From the NCBI RefSeq assembly GCF_000720255.1, contig NZ_JOJE01000011.1:186001-250000 (forward strand): a stretch of 64,000 bases of DNA. Direction: 5' to 3'. The first letter of the stretch is position 1, and every line of letters starts with the position of its first letter. Positions 43,402 to 52,955 of the stretch are shown here, one piece after another. Below the pieces are notes generated by a model, which saw only the letters and a program-made list of their open reading frames with translations, made no database searches and was not told where the DNA came from. This stretch comes from Streptomyces griseus subsp. griseus. GTDB lineage: Bacteria; Actinomycetota; Actinomycetes; Streptomycetales; Streptomycetaceae. The position numbers and the translations under genes are program-made.

Positions 43402-44825
43402 CCGCCCCCGGTACGCGGGGCGGTCAGGACGCCGAGGACCTCGACGTCGAGGAGGTGCTCGCGCTCGTGAACGAAGCCAGCGGCCAGACCCGCAGGGCAG
43501 CCGGACACGACCCCGCGCACACCCCCGGCTCCGGCCCGGCGCCCGATCCCACCGCGCCCCGCTCCGGTCCCCGCCGGGGCGCCCACCACCAGGCCACCCC
43601 TTGGCCCGAGGCTCAGGTGATCGCCGCGCGGGCCGGTCAGACCGCGGGCCGCCGCCGTACCCCCGTCTCCGTGGCCCTCGCCGACGCCCTCGGCCTGGTG
43701 CTGGCCGCTCCCCTCACCGCCCTCACCGACCTCCCCTCCTTCGACACCTCCGCCATGGACGGCTGGGCGGTCGCCGGACCGGGCCCCTGGGACGTCAGGC
43801 ACGAGGGAGTGCTGGCCGGGCACGCGGCCCCCGAGCCCCTCGCCGACGGCGAGGCCGTCCGGATCGCCACCGGTGCCCGCATCCCCCCGGACACCACCGC
43901 GGTGCTGCGCAGCGAGCACGGCCGTACCGACGACAAGGGCCGGCTGCACGCGGCCCTCCCGCCGGACTCCGCCCGCGCCACGGGAGCGCCCACGATCGGG
44001 CACGGCCAGGACATCCGCCCGCGCGGCCAGGAGTGCCGCAGCGGTGACCAACTGCTCCCCGTCGGCACGTTGGTGACCCCCGCCGTCCTCGGCCTCGCCG
44101 CGGCGGCCGGGTACGACACGGTTACCGCTGTTCCCCGCCCCCGCGTCGAGGTCATGGTCCTGGGCGACGAGCTGCTCACCGAGGGCCTGCCGCACGACGG
44201 CCTGATCCGGGACGCCCTCGGGCCGATGCTCCCGCCCTGGTTGGGTGCACTGGGCGCCGAGGTCATCGCCGTTCGCCGGCTCGGCGACGACGCGAAGGCG
44301 CTGCACAAGGCGATCACGAAGAGCGACGCCGACCTGATCGTCACCACGGGCGGCACCGCCGCCGGTCCCGTCGACCACGTCCACCCCACGCTGCGCCGCA
44401 TCGGCGCCGAACTCCTGGTGCACGGCGTCAAGGTGCGCCCCGGCCACCCCATGCTGCTGGCCCGCATCAAGGAGGGCCGGCACCTCGTGGGACTGCCCGG
44501 GAACCCCCTCGCGGCCGTCTCCGGACTGCTCACCCTCGCCGAGCCCCTGCTGCGCACCCTCGCCGCCCGCCCCGCCCCGGAGCCGTACACGCTGCCGGTC
44601 CAGGAGGCGGCGCACGGTCACCCGTACGACACCCGGCTCATCCCCGTCGTCCTGCGCGGCGACCGTGCCGTGCCGCTGCACTACAACGGCCCGGCCATGC
44701 TGCGCGGCATCGCGGCGGCCGACGCCCTGGCGGTCGTACCGCCGGGTGGTCTCCGGCCCGGTCAGGAGGCGGAGCTGATCGACCTGCCCTGGGCGAGCGC
44801 AGGGATCGGCGTGTGTTTCACGTGA
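43398..44825 (+). CDS. moeA: Molybdopterin molybdenumtransferase MoeA
   Basis: The 475-residue enzyme inserts molybdate into adenylated molybdopterin. A disordered N-terminus of about 70 residues precedes the MoeA core: ALTDLPSFDTSAMDGWAV, AVRIATGARIPPDTTAVLRSE, VMVLGDELLTEG, LIVTTGGTAAGPVDHVHPTLRRIG and LVGLPGNPLAAVSGLLTLAEP. The molybdate-loop sequence GGTAAGPVDH differs from the common GGVSVGDYD, so some divergence in metal handling is possible. Its stop codon lies inside a perfect parS palindrome. Confidence 0.92.
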   Translation: MTAPGTRGGQDAEDLDVEEVLALVNEASGQTRRAAGHDPAHTPGSGPAPDPTAPRSGPRRGAHHQATPWPEAQVIAARAGQTAGRRRTPVSVALADALGLVLAAPLTALTDLPSFDTSAMDGWAVAGPGPWDVRHEGVLAGHAAPEPLADGEAVRIATGARIPPDTTAVLRSEHGRTDDKGRLHAALPPDSARATGAPTIGHGQDIRPRGQECRSGDQLLPVGTLVTPAVLGLAAAAGYDTVTAVPRPRVEVMVLGDELLTEGLPHDGLIRDALGPMLPPWLGALGAEVIAVRRLGDDAKALHKAITKSDADLIVTTGGTAAGPVDHVHPTLRRIGAELLVHGVKVRPGHPMLLARIKEGRHLVGLPGNPLAAVSGLLTLAEPLLRTLAARPAPEPYTLPVQEAAHGHPYDTRLIPVVLRGDRAVPLHYNGPAMLRGIAAADALAVVPPGGLRPGQEAELIDLPWASAGIGVCFT

Positions 44826-44828
44826 AAC
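44815..44828. promoter_or_regulatory. parS site (ParB binding), perfect palindrome
   Basis: GTTTCACGTGAAAC matches the Streptomyces parS consensus at all 14 bases. It overlaps the last three codons and the TGA (44823-44825) of moeA and lies in the short gap to the convergent channel gene. ParB nucleates here to organise the origin region for segregation into spores. Confidence 0.9.
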
Positions 44829-44864
44829 ATGCCTGCGCGTCGGTCCCCCGGTCGACCGTGGCGC

Positions 44865-45977
44865 CTACGCGACGGTGACCCGAGGCCGGCTGACCGTGAT
44901 CACCCGGTCTCCCCGACGGAGCTCGGTGAGCCGCGGGTCGGCGTAGTCCAGCACTTGCTGGTCGCGGACCACGGAGACGACCAGGTCCGCACAGGCACGG
45001 GGTGACTGCCCCACCTCGGACTCCGTCACGGGGCGTTCGATGAGGTCCAGGCCGCTGCCGAGGGTCATGAGGTCCTCCAGGGTCCTGGCCACGGCCGGGC
45101 TGACCATGGAGACGCCGAGCAGACGGCCGGCCGAGCTGGAGCTGGTGACCACGGTGTCCGCGCCGCTCTGCTTCAGCAGCGGCACGTTCTCGTCCTCACG
45201 GGCGGCGGCGACGATCGTGGCGCGCCGGTTCAGCTGGCGGGCCGTGAGCGTGACCAGTGCGGCCGTGTCGTCGCGCTGCGGTGCGACGATCACCCGGGCG
45301 GCGGTCGGCACCTCGGCCTTGAGGAGTGTCTCGGACCGGGTCGCGTCCCCGGTCACCGACACCAGCCCGTCGTCGCCGGCCGTTTGCGCCGCCTTGCGCT
45401 GCGCGTCCACGACGACGATCCGGTCCTTGGGGATGCCCTGTCCGACCAGGGTCTCCACGGCGTGGCGTCCCTTGGTTCCGTATCCGACGACCACCACGTG
45501 GTCATGGGTGCGGCCGCGCCAGCGGTGGATGCGGACCTGCTGGCGGGTGCGCTCGGTGAGGACCTCGAGGGTGGTGCCGACCAGGATGATCAGGAAGAGC
45601 ACGCGCAGCGGGGTGATGACGAGGATGTTGGTGAGCCGGGCCGCGTCGCTCACCGGGGTGACGTCGCCGTAGCCGGTGGTGGAGAGGGTGACGGTGGCGT
45701 AGTACATCGCGTCGAGGAGGTCGACGGAGTTGTCCGAGCTGTCCCGGTAGCCGTCGTGGTCGATGTAGACGATCAACGAGGTGACGGCCAGCACCAGCAG
45801 GGCCAGGGCCAGGCGTCGCAGCACCTGTTGGAGCGGCGGTACGCCGGTACGCGCCGGCATCGTGATGAAGTGGCTCGCCTCCTGGTCGTCTCGGGCCTCC
45901 CTGCGGGAGCCGTACCAGAGGGACCGCAGCAGCGGCAATCTCCTCGCCCTGGAAGGCTGTTGCTCGTCGTCCCTCAT
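44865..45977 (-). CDS. Two-helix potassium channel with cytoplasmic RCK (TrkA-N) domain
   Basis: The 370-residue channel has two transmembrane helices (about 53-72 and 116-138) around a pore loop with the K+ selectivity filter TTGYGD (100-105). An RCK domain starts at about 158 with VVVVGYGTKGRHAVETLVGQG (NAD-binding GxGxxG). It continues with IVVVDAQRKAA and GDATRSETLLKAEVPTAARVIVAPQRDDTAALVTLTARQLN. ATG 45977 has AGGGGG upstream. It is divergent, over 120 bp, from a soluble RCK paralogue with which it shares long identical stretches. Confidence 0.92.
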   Translation of the reverse strand: MRDDEQQPSRARRLPLLRSLWYGSRREARDDQEASHFITMPARTGVPPLQQVLRRLALALLVLAVTSLIVYIDHDGYRDSSDNSVDLLDAMYYATVTLSTTGYGDVTPVSDAARLTNILVITPLRVLFLIILVGTTLEVLTERTRQQVRIHRWRGRTHDHVVVVGYGTKGRHAVETLVGQGIPKDRIVVVDAQRKAAQTAGDDGLVSVTGDATRSETLLKAEVPTAARVIVAPQRDDTAALVTLTARQLNRRATIVAAAREDENVPLLKQSGADTVVTSSSSAGRLLGVSMVSPAVARTLEDLMTLGSGLDLIERPVTESEVGQSPRACADLVVSVVRDQQVLDYADPRLTELRRGDRVITVSRPRVTVA

Positions 45978-46097
45978 CGCGCGCCCCCTGTGGTGGTGAT
46001 CCGGACCGTGGGCACCATGGTCGCGGACGGGGGCGCACCCGTCCCACCGCAACACGTTCCCCGGCCCGGGACGTGTCGAGAACACAGGAGGCCCCCC

Positions 46098-46760
46098 TTG
46101 CGCGACCACACCGTCGTCGTCGGCTTCGGCACCAAGGGACGGTCCGCGATCCGGACCGTCTGTGTGGCGGGCCTGCGGAAGGAACAGGTCGTCGTCATCG
46201 ACCCCAGCGGCAAGGCGATCGAGGCGGCGAGAGCCGAGGGCTTCGAGGGAGTCGTCGGGGACGCGACACGCAGTGACGTCCTGCGGGAGGCCGAGGTGCA
46301 GCGGGCAGCGAAGATCATCATCGCGACGCAGCGCGACGACACCGCCGTCCTGGTGACGCTGACCGCCCGCCAGCTCAACCGCGGCGCGACGATCGTGGCG
46401 GCGGCCCGCGAGGAGGAGAACGCGCCGCTGCTCAAGCAGTCCGGCGCCGACGAGGTCATCACCAGCGCCGGCGCGGCCGGCCGACTGCTGGGGCTGTCCG
46501 TGCTCAGTCCCGCCGCCGGTGCGGTCATGGAGGACCTGATGAGCCAGGGCAGCGGACTCGACCTCCTCGAACGGCCCGTCACCAAGGCGGAGACGGGCCG
46601 TGGTCCCCGCGAGACGGACGACCTGATCGTCAGCGTCGTACGCGGACACCGGGTCCTGGGCTACGACGATCCGGCCGTCGGCGTGCTGCAGCTGACGGAC
46701 CGGGTCATCACGATCGTCCGCGTGTCGCCGCCCGCCGAGCGGGGAGAGCAGCGGCCGTAG
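46098..46760 (+). CDS. Soluble RCK/TrkA-N protein, paralogue of the adjacent channel's gating domain
   Basis: The 220-residue protein starts at TTG 46098, seven bases after AGGAGG. It reads LRDHTVVVGFGTKGRSAIRTVCVAGLRKEQVVVIDPSGKAI and GDATRSDVLREAEVQRAAKIIIATQRDDTAVLVTLTARQLNRGATIVAAAREEENAPLLKQSGADEVITSA split over the Rossmann fold. It is well over half identical to the channel's cytoplasmic part but has no pore. It could co-assemble with the channel as a mixed gating ring, or be the remainder of a channel that lost its membrane part. Confidence 0.85.
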   Translation: MRDHTVVVGFGTKGRSAIRTVCVAGLRKEQVVVIDPSGKAIEAARAEGFEGVVGDATRSDVLREAEVQRAAKIIIATQRDDTAVLVTLTARQLNRGATIVAAAREEENAPLLKQSGADEVITSAGAAGRLLGLSVLSPAAGAVMEDLMSQGSGLDLLERPVTKAETGRGPRETDDLIVSVVRGHRVLGYDDPAVGVLQLTDRVITIVRVSPPAERGEQRP

Positions 46761-46762
46761 CG

Positions 46763-47611
46763 CTACTTGCGGTTGTACAGCCGCATCGTGACCGGTCCGA
46801 AGACGAGCACGAACAGCCCCGCCCACCCCAGCGACCAGGCGATCTCGTCGGCCGGCCAGTCGCCCGCCATCAACTCGCGCACGGCGGACGCCAGATGGGT
46901 GACCGGGCTGTTGTTGACGAACGCCTGGAGCCAGCCCGGCATGGTCCTGGGATCGACGAAGACGTTGGACAGGAAGGTGAGCGGGAAGATCACCATCATG
47001 CTGACGCCCATCACCGACTTCTCGGTCCGCAGCAGCAGCCCGAACATCGTCCAGATCCACGAGAACGCGAACGAGAAGACGATCAGCAGGGCGATCCCGG
47101 CGACCACACCCGCGACCCCGCCGTCCGGACGGTAGCCGAGGATCACGCCGACGGTGAGCATCACCACGGACGCGATGGCGTAGCGCAGGGCGTCGCCGAG
47201 CAGGTAGCCGACCATGGTGGCCGGCCGCCAGATCGGCAGCGAGCGGAAGCGGTCGAAGACGCCCTTCTCGATGTCCGTGTTGACCGAGACGCCGGTGTAC
47301 ATCGTGATCATCACGACCGACATCACCAGGATGCCCGGCAGCAGGAACTGGATGTACTCCCTCGGCGAGCCGGCCAGCGCCCCGCCGAACAGGTACGTGT
47401 ACATCAGCACCATCATGATCGGGAAGGCGGTGACGTCGAAGAGCTGCTCCGGTACGTGCTTGATCTTGAGCACGGCCCGCCAGCCGAAGGTCAGGGAGGT
47501 CGACCAGGCGCTGGGCCTCGGCGGCCGTTCCCGCGTGACGAGCAGGGCGGTCAGCGACTCGGTGCTGACAGGGGCGAGGTCCTGGCTGTCGGTCGTCGTC
47601 GCGGTGCTCAT
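46763..47611 (-). CDS. ABC-2 type transporter permease (DrrB-like)
   Basis: The 282-residue membrane protein has six hydrophobic helices and the ABC-2 permease pattern ([42 protein letters not shown] split at the first helix). It also shows [73 protein letters not shown] and a late polar end YNRK. It pairs with the ATPase upstream (ATGA overlap). Such pairs export drugs or lipids; the substrate is unknown. Confidence 0.92.
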   Translation of the reverse strand: MSTATTTDSQDLAPVSTESLTALLVTRERPPRPSAWSTSLTFGWRAVLKIKHVPEQLFDVTAFPIMMVLMYTYLFGGALAGSPREYIQFLLPGILVMSVVMITMYTGVSVNTDIEKGVFDRFRSLPIWRPATMVGYLLGDALRYAIASVVMLTVGVILGYRPDGGVAGVVAGIALLIVFSFAFSWIWTMFGLLLRTEKSVMGVSMMVIFPLTFLSNVFVDPRTMPGWLQAFVNNSPVTHLASAVRELMAGDWPADEIAWSLGWAGLFVLVFGPVTMRLYNRK

Positions 47612-48603
47612 GCCGCCACCTCGTCCTCGGCGTCGCGGGTGTCGTGTCCGGTGAGGGCGAGGAAGACCTCGTCCAGGCTGGGCTGGCCCAGCGAGAAGTT
47701 GTCGACGGTGATGCCCGCGCGGGCCAGTTCACCGAGGGCCCGCGCGGCCTGCTCGGCCGCCGCGTCGCTCGCCGCCGCCCCGAGCCGGGCGGTCAGCGCC
47801 ACCGGATCGGGCTCCGGCTGTACGTCCACGTCCAGCGCGAGTCGCAGCAGCCGCTCGGCCTCCGCCCGCTGCGCGGGATCCCGCAGCCGCAGATGGACGG
47901 ATCCGGCGCCGACGGACGCCTTCAGCTCGCCCTTGGTGCCCTCGGCGATCACCCTGCCGTGGTCGATCACCGCGATCCGGGACGCCAGCTGGTCGGCCTC
48001 GTCGAGGTACTGCGTGGTCAGCAGCACGGTGGTGCCCTGGGCGACCACGGCCCGCACGATGTCCCACACCTGATTGCGGCTGCGCGGGTCGAGGCCCGTG
48101 GTCGGCTCGTCGAGGAAGAGCAGGTCGGGCGTGTTGAGGATGGACGCGGCGATGTCGATACGGCGCCGCATCCCGCCCGAGTAGTGCTTGACCTGCTTCC
48201 CGGCCGCCTCCGTGAGCCCGAAGGCCTCCAGCAGCTGCCCGGAGCGCTCCCGGGCCGCCTTCCTGCCGTGCCCGAGCAGCCGCCCGAGCAGGACGAGGTT
48301 CTCGGTGCCCGTGAGGTCCTCGTCGACGGACGCGTACTGGCCGGTGAGGCTCACCCGGGCGCGTACGGCGTCGGCGTCCCTGACGACGTCGTGGCCGAAG
48401 ACATGGGCCTCGCCTCCGTCGGGCCGCAGGAGCGTGGCGAGCATCTTCACGGTGGTGGTCTTGCCGGCGCCGTTCGGGCCGAGGACGCCGTAGACCGTGC
48501 CGGTCGGTACGGCCAGGTCGACTCCGTCGACGGCCCGCGTCTCGCCGAACGTCTTGATCAGACCCGCCGTCTCGATGGCCGGACCGGAGGTGTGCCGGCT
48601 CAT
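47608..48603 (-). CDS. ABC transporter ATP-binding protein (DrrA-like)
   Basis: The 331-residue ATPase has Walker [10 protein letters not shown], the Q-loop in [13 protein letters not shown], the signature [12 protein letters not shown], Walker [14 protein letters not shown] and the switch His replaced by Gln in [11 protein letters not shown], which is normal for the DrrA group. A C-terminal domain of about 90 residues ends [22 protein letters not shown] 48603 has GGAAGGA 9-10 bases upstream. In-frame ATGs at 48627 and 48639 are alternatives. It is head-to-head with the quinone oxidoreductase. Confidence 0.93.
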   Translation of the reverse strand: MSRHTSGPAIETAGLIKTFGETRAVDGVDLAVPTGTVYGVLGPNGAGKTTTVKMLATLLRPDGGEAHVFGHDVVRDADAVRARVSLTGQYASVDEDLTGTENLVLLGRLLGHGRKAARERSGQLLEAFGLTEAAGKQVKHYSGGMRRRIDIAASILNTPDLLFLDEPTTGLDPRSRNQVWDIVRAVVAQGTTVLLTTQYLDEADQLASRIAVIDHGRVIAEGTKGELKASVGAGSVHLRLRDPAQRAEAERLLRLALDVDVQPEPDPVALTARLGAAASDAAAEQAARALGELARAGITVDNFSLGQPSLDEVFLALTGHDTRDAEDEVAA

Positions 48604-48732
48604 GGTGGGGTGTCCTTCCGCGTTCATGGGGTGACGCATGGGGAGACCTTCACCGTCGCGCGAACTCATCGGCGATCGCACGTGGCATTTCCGGGGGAGG
48701 CCCTTCGGCGAACGGCGGGTAGCGTCCCTTGC

Positions 48733-49713
48733 ATGTATGCGATCACGATTCCTGAACCTGGTGGGCCCGAGGCGCTGGTGTGGGACGAGGTGGCCGATCC
48801 GGTGGCCGGGGAGGGCGAGGTCCTGGTCGAGGTGGCGGCCAGTGCCGTCAACCGGGCCGACATCCTGCAGCGGCAGGGTCACTACAACCCGCCGCCCGGC
48901 GCGTCCGCGTATCCCGGCCTTGAGTGCTCGGGCCGTATCTCGGAGGTCGGCCCGGGTGTAGCCGGCTGGGCCATCGGTGACGAGGTGTGCGCGCTGCTCG
49001 CCGGGGGCGGTTACGCCGAGCGGGTCGTCGTCCCGGCCGGGCAGCTGCTGCCCGTGCCCGAGGGCATCGGCCTGACGCAGGCCGCGGCGCTGCCGGAGGT
49101 GGTCTGCACGGTCTGGTCCAACGTCTTCATGATCGCCCACCTCCGCCCGGGCGAGACCGTGCTCGTGCACGGCGGCTCCAGCGGTATCGGCACCATGGCG
49201 ATCCAGCTCGCCAAGGCCGTCGGAGCGAAGATCGCGGTCACGGCGGGCACCAAGGAGAAGCTGGAGTACTGCGCCCGGCTCGGCGCGGACATCCTGATCA
49301 ACTACCGGGAACAGGACTTCGTCGCCGAGATCGAGCAGGCCACGAACGGCGCGGGTGCCGACGTCATCCTCGACAACATGGGTGCCAAGTACCTCGACCG
49401 CAACATCCGGGCCCTCGCCGTCAACGGACGGCTCGCGGTCATCGGCCTGCAGGGGGGCGTCAAGGGCGAGCTCAACATCGGCGCGCTCCTCAGGAAGAGC
49501 GCCGCGATCAGCGCGACCTCGTTGCGAGGACGTTCCCTCGGGGAGAAGGCAGCCATCGTGGCGGCCGTCAGGGAGCATGTCTGGCCCCTCATCGCCGACG
49601 GCCATGTCCGCCCGATCGTGGACCGCGAGGTCCCTATGAACGACGCGGCCGCCGGTCACCGGGTGGTGGAGGAGAGCGGCCACGTCGGCAAGGTGCTGCT
49701 GGTGACTCCGTAG
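48733..49713 (+). CDS. NAD(P)H-quinone oxidoreductase, zeta-crystallin/PIG3 type
   Basis: The 326-residue medium-chain dehydrogenase without zinc ligands opens [23 protein letters not shown]. It has [30 protein letters not shown], and the NADPH motif [23 protein letters not shown], then [20 protein letters not shown]. It reduces quinones or reactive aldehydes with NADPH. A TAGCGT -10 box is seven bases before the ATG, so it is probably leaderless. Confidence 0.93.
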   Translation: MYAITIPEPGGPEALVWDEVADPVAGEGEVLVEVAASAVNRADILQRQGHYNPPPGASAYPGLECSGRISEVGPGVAGWAIGDEVCALLAGGGYAERVVVPAGQLLPVPEGIGLTQAAALPEVVCTVWSNVFMIAHLRPGETVLVHGGSSGIGTMAIQLAKAVGAKIAVTAGTKEKLEYCARLGADILINYREQDFVAEIEQATNGAGADVILDNMGAKYLDRNIRALAVNGRLAVIGLQGGVKGELNIGALLRKSAAISATSLRGRSLGEKAAIVAAVREHVWPLIADGHVRPIVDREVPMNDAAAGHRVVEESGHVGKVLLVTP

Positions 49714-49721
49714 GGAACCGC

Positions 49722-50192
49722 TCACACGCGGCGCAGCCGGAGTGCGAGGAAGGCGAGGCCGAGGCCCAGGCCGATGAGGACCAGGCCGCTGCCGAGGGGC
49801 AGGATCCGCAGCACGCGTCCGACGGGCTGCTCCTCGGTGGAGTCGGTCCCCGGCGCCTCGGACGGCAGGAGCCCGGCCTCGTCGTGCGGGTCGGCCGAGG
49901 GAGCGAGGTCTTCCTCACCGACGTCAGGTCCGGCGGACTCGTCCTCCTCGTCCTCCTCGTCCTCGTAGTCCTCCTCGACGCTCCGTCCCGGCCGCACCCT
50001 GCCCTCGCCGGCACGGCTCCCGGCCCGGTCCGGTGTGGAGGGGGAGGCGGAGGGGGTGTCGTACGCCGCCGACGCGATCGCGGACGTCGAGACGCCCCCG
50101 TACGACGAGGCCGCTCCGTACGCCGTCGTGCCCCCCTGCGCCAGCAGCAGGACCAGCCCCGCCACGCAGCACAACCGCCGCCATGGAGTCAC
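49722..50192 (-). CDS. Secreted, acidic, C-terminally membrane-anchored hypothetical protein
   Basis: The 156-residue protein has a signal-like N-terminus ([26 protein letters not shown]), an Asp/Glu-rich middle ([14 protein letters not shown] and more), and a C-terminal hydrophobic helix ending [11 protein letters not shown] 50192 was chosen because a GGGAGGGGG site lies about 9 bases upstream; the frame extends to 50249. The layout resembles an LPXTG-free wall or membrane-tethered surface protein. The family and function are not recognised. Its stop is 9 bp from the stop of the convergent oxidoreductase. Confidence 0.7.
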   Translation of the reverse strand: MTPWRRLCCVAGLVLLLAQGGTTAYGAASSYGGVSTSAIASAAYDTPSASPSTPDRAGSRAGEGRVRPGRSVEEDYEDEEDEEDESAGPDVGEEDLAPSADPHDEAGLLPSEAPGTDSTEEQPVGRVLRILPLGSGLVLIGLGLGLAFLALRLRRV

Positions 50193-50355
50193 CTTCGTGA
50201 CCCCCTCCCGGTGTCCAGTCGCCAAGAAAAGACGCCACAAGACTGGCATCTCTCAGTAATCGGGGCACTTCGGACTGCGCTGAACGGAAACGGTGGATCA
50301 ACCCCCACAGGGGGCACCACGGTGGTGAGGTGTAGGCGTGCGAGAGAATGGCGGC

Positions 50356-50901
50356 ATGGAGATGCCGAGGAACGAAAGATCGCCGGAGAACGCCCAGCGC
50401 ATCCTGGTCGTGGGCCAGGACGGCATGGCACTCGGCGGCATCGACGCGGACGAGGACTCCCGCGAGATCCCTGTGACGGAGCAGGTCGAGCAGCCGGCGA
50501 AGGTCATGCGGATCGGCAGCATGATCAAGCAGCTTCTCGAAGAGGTGCGGGTGGCCCCCCTGGACGAGGCCAGCCGGGTCCGGCTCAAGGAGATCCACGC
50601 CAGCTCGGTGAAGGAGCTGGAGGACGGTCTGGCGCCGGAGCTCGTGGAGGAGCTGGAGCGGCTCTCGCTGCCGTTCACCGACGAGGCGACCCCGAGCGAC
50701 GCCGAACTGCGGATCGCGCAGGCGCAGTTGGTCGGCTGGCTGGAGGGCCTGTTCCACGGCATCCAGACCACGCTGTTCGCCCAGCAGATGGCGGCGCGGG
50801 CCCAGCTGGAGTCGATGCGCCGCGCCCTCCCGCCGGGCGTCTCCCCCGAGGGCGGCGACGACCCGCGCGCGGGCGGCCGCTCGGGCGGGCCCTACCTCTA
50901 G
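50356..50901 (+). CDS. bpa: Bacterial proteasome activator Bpa (DUF2587)
   Basis: The 181-residue ATP-independent activator opens the 20S proteasome gate for unfolded proteins. The helical core is conserved: IGSMIKQLLEEVRVAPLDEASRVRLKEIHASSVKELEDGLAPELVEELERL and LRIAQAQLVGWLEGLFHGIQTTLFAQQMAAR split over helices. The last residues, GGPYL, match the C-terminal HbYX-like tail (GQYL in M. tuberculosis) that docks into the proteasome ring. ATG 50356 gives the family start MEMPRNERSPENA; GTG 50338 is an alternative. The proteasome genes are not in the window. Confidence 0.93.
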   Translation: MEMPRNERSPENAQRILVVGQDGMALGGIDADEDSREIPVTEQVEQPAKVMRIGSMIKQLLEEVRVAPLDEASRVRLKEIHASSVKELEDGLAPELVEELERLSLPFTDEATPSDAELRIAQAQLVGWLEGLFHGIQTTLFAQQMAARAQLESMRRALPPGVSPEGGDDPRAGGRSGGPYL

Positions 50902-50918
50902 ACGACCCCACACACATC

Positions 50919-50947
50919 AAGGGCCCGGCGGCGACGCCGGGCCCTTT
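50919..50947. terminator. Convergent hairpin between bpa and a Ser/Thr kinase
   Basis: AAGGGCCCGGCG, a GCGA loop and CGCCGGGCCCTT form a perfect 12 bp stem, 17 bp after the bpa stop and 30 bp beyond the kinase stop at 50978. It suits both directions. Confidence 0.85.
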
Positions 50948-50977
50948 CACATGCCGTCCGCTGAGACCTGCCGCCGC

Positions 50978-52621
50978 TCAGGACGGCGGGTTCCCCGTGG
51001 ACACGCTGAGCTCGATCTCCGGCATGTCCTTCGGGTCGACGTCCGTGCCGGCGGACGGGAACTGGTCCATGACGGTGCCGTCGCCGTACGTGTTCTCGTC
51101 CTCGTCCTTGAGCTTGAGCTTCCAGCCGCCCGCCTGGAAGCACGCCTTGACCGAGTCGATGTTCTTGAACTTGAAGTCCGGGACCTGGATCTTGTCCGGG
51201 TCGTTGTACGACTCCTGGGGCTCGCTGCACTCCGAGGAGTCGATCGTCTTGGACGTGTCCGGCCCGCGGTAACCCGCCGCCTTGGTCGCCGTGGCCGAGG
51301 AGGTCGCGTTGTTGTCCCCGCCCGCTTCCTCTTTGCCACTGCCCCCGTTCAGCGCCAGCGCGGCGATCAGCCCGCCGACCGCGAGGACGGCCACCACGAC
51401 CGAGCCGATGATCACCGGCTTGTTGCTCTTGCCGCCGCCGGAACCACCACCGGATCCCGAGGGCGACCCGGCCACGGTCTGGGGGGTGATGTTGTACGCC
51501 GCCGGGGCCTGGGCGCCGTAGCCGCCCGGGCCCGGCGTCTGGTAGCCGCCCTGCTGCGGGTAGCCGTACGACGGGGGCGTCGGAGCGCCGTACGGGTTCG
51601 GCGTGGGGGCCGGCTGGTACGGCGTCTGGACGTTGCCCATGGGTGCCGGGGTCGCCTGGTCGACCGGAGGGAACACCGCGGAGCCGACGCCCGCGCCGCT
51701 CTGCGCGGGGGCGCCCGGGACGATGCTCGGCGGGGCCGCCTGGAAGGAGGCCGCCACGCGCAGGCACTCGTCGCGCATGGAGACGGCGGTCGGGAAGCGC
51801 TCGTTCGGGTTCTTCTTCAGCGCGCGGGTGATCAGCGCGTCCACGGCCGGCGGCAGCGCGCGGTTGATCGAGGAGGAGGCCACCGGCTCCTCCTGCACGT
51901 GCGCGTAGGCGATCGCCAGCGGGGAGTCCGCGTCGAAGGGCAGCCGCCCGGTGACCAGTTGGAACAGCATGATGCCGACCGAGTACAGGTCGCTGCGCGC
52001 GTCCACGCCGCGGCCGAGGGCCTGCTCGGGCGAGAGGTACTGCGGGGTGCCGACGACCATGCCGGTCTGCGTCATCGACGTGACGCCGGACTGCATGGCG
52101 CGGGCGATGCCGAAGTCCATGACCTTGACGACACCGCGCTTGGTCATCATCACGTTGCCCGGCTTGATATCGCGGTGGACCAGCCCCATCTCGTGGCTGA
52201 TCTCCAGCGCGGCGAGCACGTCAGCGGTGATCTTCAACGCCTTGTCGGCGGGCATCGCGCCGAACTGCCGCACGTCCTCGTCGAGCACCGAGCCGAGCGG
52301 ACGGCCCTCGACGTACTCCATGACGATGTACGGCGTGGTCATGCCGTCCACGTCGTCCTCGCCGGTGTCGAAGACGGAGACGATGTTCGTGTGCGTGAGC
52401 TTGGCCACTGCCTGCGCCTCGCGGCGGAAGCGCTCGCGGAAGGCCTGTTCGCGGCCCAGCTCGGTGTGGAGCGTCTTGATCGCGACCTGGCGGTCGAGCA
52501 CCGCGTCGTACGCGAGGTGCACGGAGGCCATGCCGCCCTCGCCGAGCAAGTCGCGCAACTGGTAGCGGCCGCCGGCGAGCGACCGTCCCGCGTACCGGCC
52601 CTGAGCGGCGTCCTGGCTCAT
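50978..52621 (-). CDS. Membrane Ser/Thr protein kinase with one PASTA-like domain
   Basis: The 547-residue kinase has an N-terminal catalytic domain (about 18-285) with GEGGMASVHLAYD, VAIK, HRDIKPGNVMM, DFGIARAM and an activation loop GVTSMTQTGMVVGT. A Pro/Tyr/Gly-rich linker (about 300-420) leads to one transmembrane helix (about 428-450, VIIGSVVVAVLAVGGLIAALAL). The extracellular end has a single PASTA-like repeat (KIQVPDFKFKNIDSVKACFQAGGWKLKLKDEDEN...EIELSVSTG). ATG 52621. It is divergent from another kinase gene across 334 bp. Confidence 0.93.
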   Translation of the reverse strand: MSQDAAQGRYAGRSLAGGRYQLRDLLGEGGMASVHLAYDAVLDRQVAIKTLHTELGREQAFRERFRREAQAVAKLTHTNIVSVFDTGEDDVDGMTTPYIVMEYVEGRPLGSVLDEDVRQFGAMPADKALKITADVLAALEISHEMGLVHRDIKPGNVMMTKRGVVKVMDFGIARAMQSGVTSMTQTGMVVGTPQYLSPEQALGRGVDARSDLYSVGIMLFQLVTGRLPFDADSPLAIAYAHVQEEPVASSSINRALPPAVDALITRALKKNPNERFPTAVSMRDECLRVAASFQAAPPSIVPGAPAQSGAGVGSAVFPPVDQATPAPMGNVQTPYQPAPTPNPYGAPTPPSYGYPQQGGYQTPGPGGYGAQAPAAYNITPQTVAGSPSGSGGGSGGGKSNKPVIIGSVVVAVLAVGGLIAALALNGGSGKEEAGGDNNATSSATATKAAGYRGPDTSKTIDSSECSEPQESYNDPDKIQVPDFKFKNIDSVKACFQAGGWKLKLKDEDENTYGDGTVMDQFPSAGTDVDPKDMPEIELSVSTGNPPS

Positions 52622-52829
52622 GTTTCTGCGTCCCCCATCGGCCTTCGGGCGCCGGCGATTGCGATGATCCCATGCGCTATTCCCGGCCAAGTCTGCCCCA
52701 GGCCACTGACACGTCAAGCTCGGTGCCCGTTCCGTGACCGTACGCGAAAGAAGCGTCGCGCAAGCGTTACAGCGGGCGTACGGCCGGCACACAGAATTTG
52801 CACGACAGCGCGTGCTGGGGGTTTGATGG

Positions 52830-52848
52830 CCGGTCTGTCTCGGACCGG
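52830..52848. promoter_or_regulatory. Inverted repeat in the divergent kinase promoter region
   Basis: CCGGTC-N7-GACCGG lies near the middle of the 334 bp between the two kinase starts (52621 and 52956). It may be an operator or a leader hairpin. A TAGCGT -10-like hexamer occurs further right, near 52890. Nothing else was seen in the gap. Confidence 0.35.
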
Positions 52849-52955
52849 TCGCCGGGGCCTTCCCGAACCGGAGGCTTGCGCGGAGGCTGTAGCGTGGCCG
52901 ACGGAGACCGTAACAACACCGCGCGTACCGCGGGCAGAAACGACGGCGAGGACTG

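Noticed and set aside
45978..47732. Extension of the K+ channel frame through the RCK and permease genes
   Set aside because: It is antisense to the soluble RCK gene, and the channel has a proper ATG and ribosome site at 45977.
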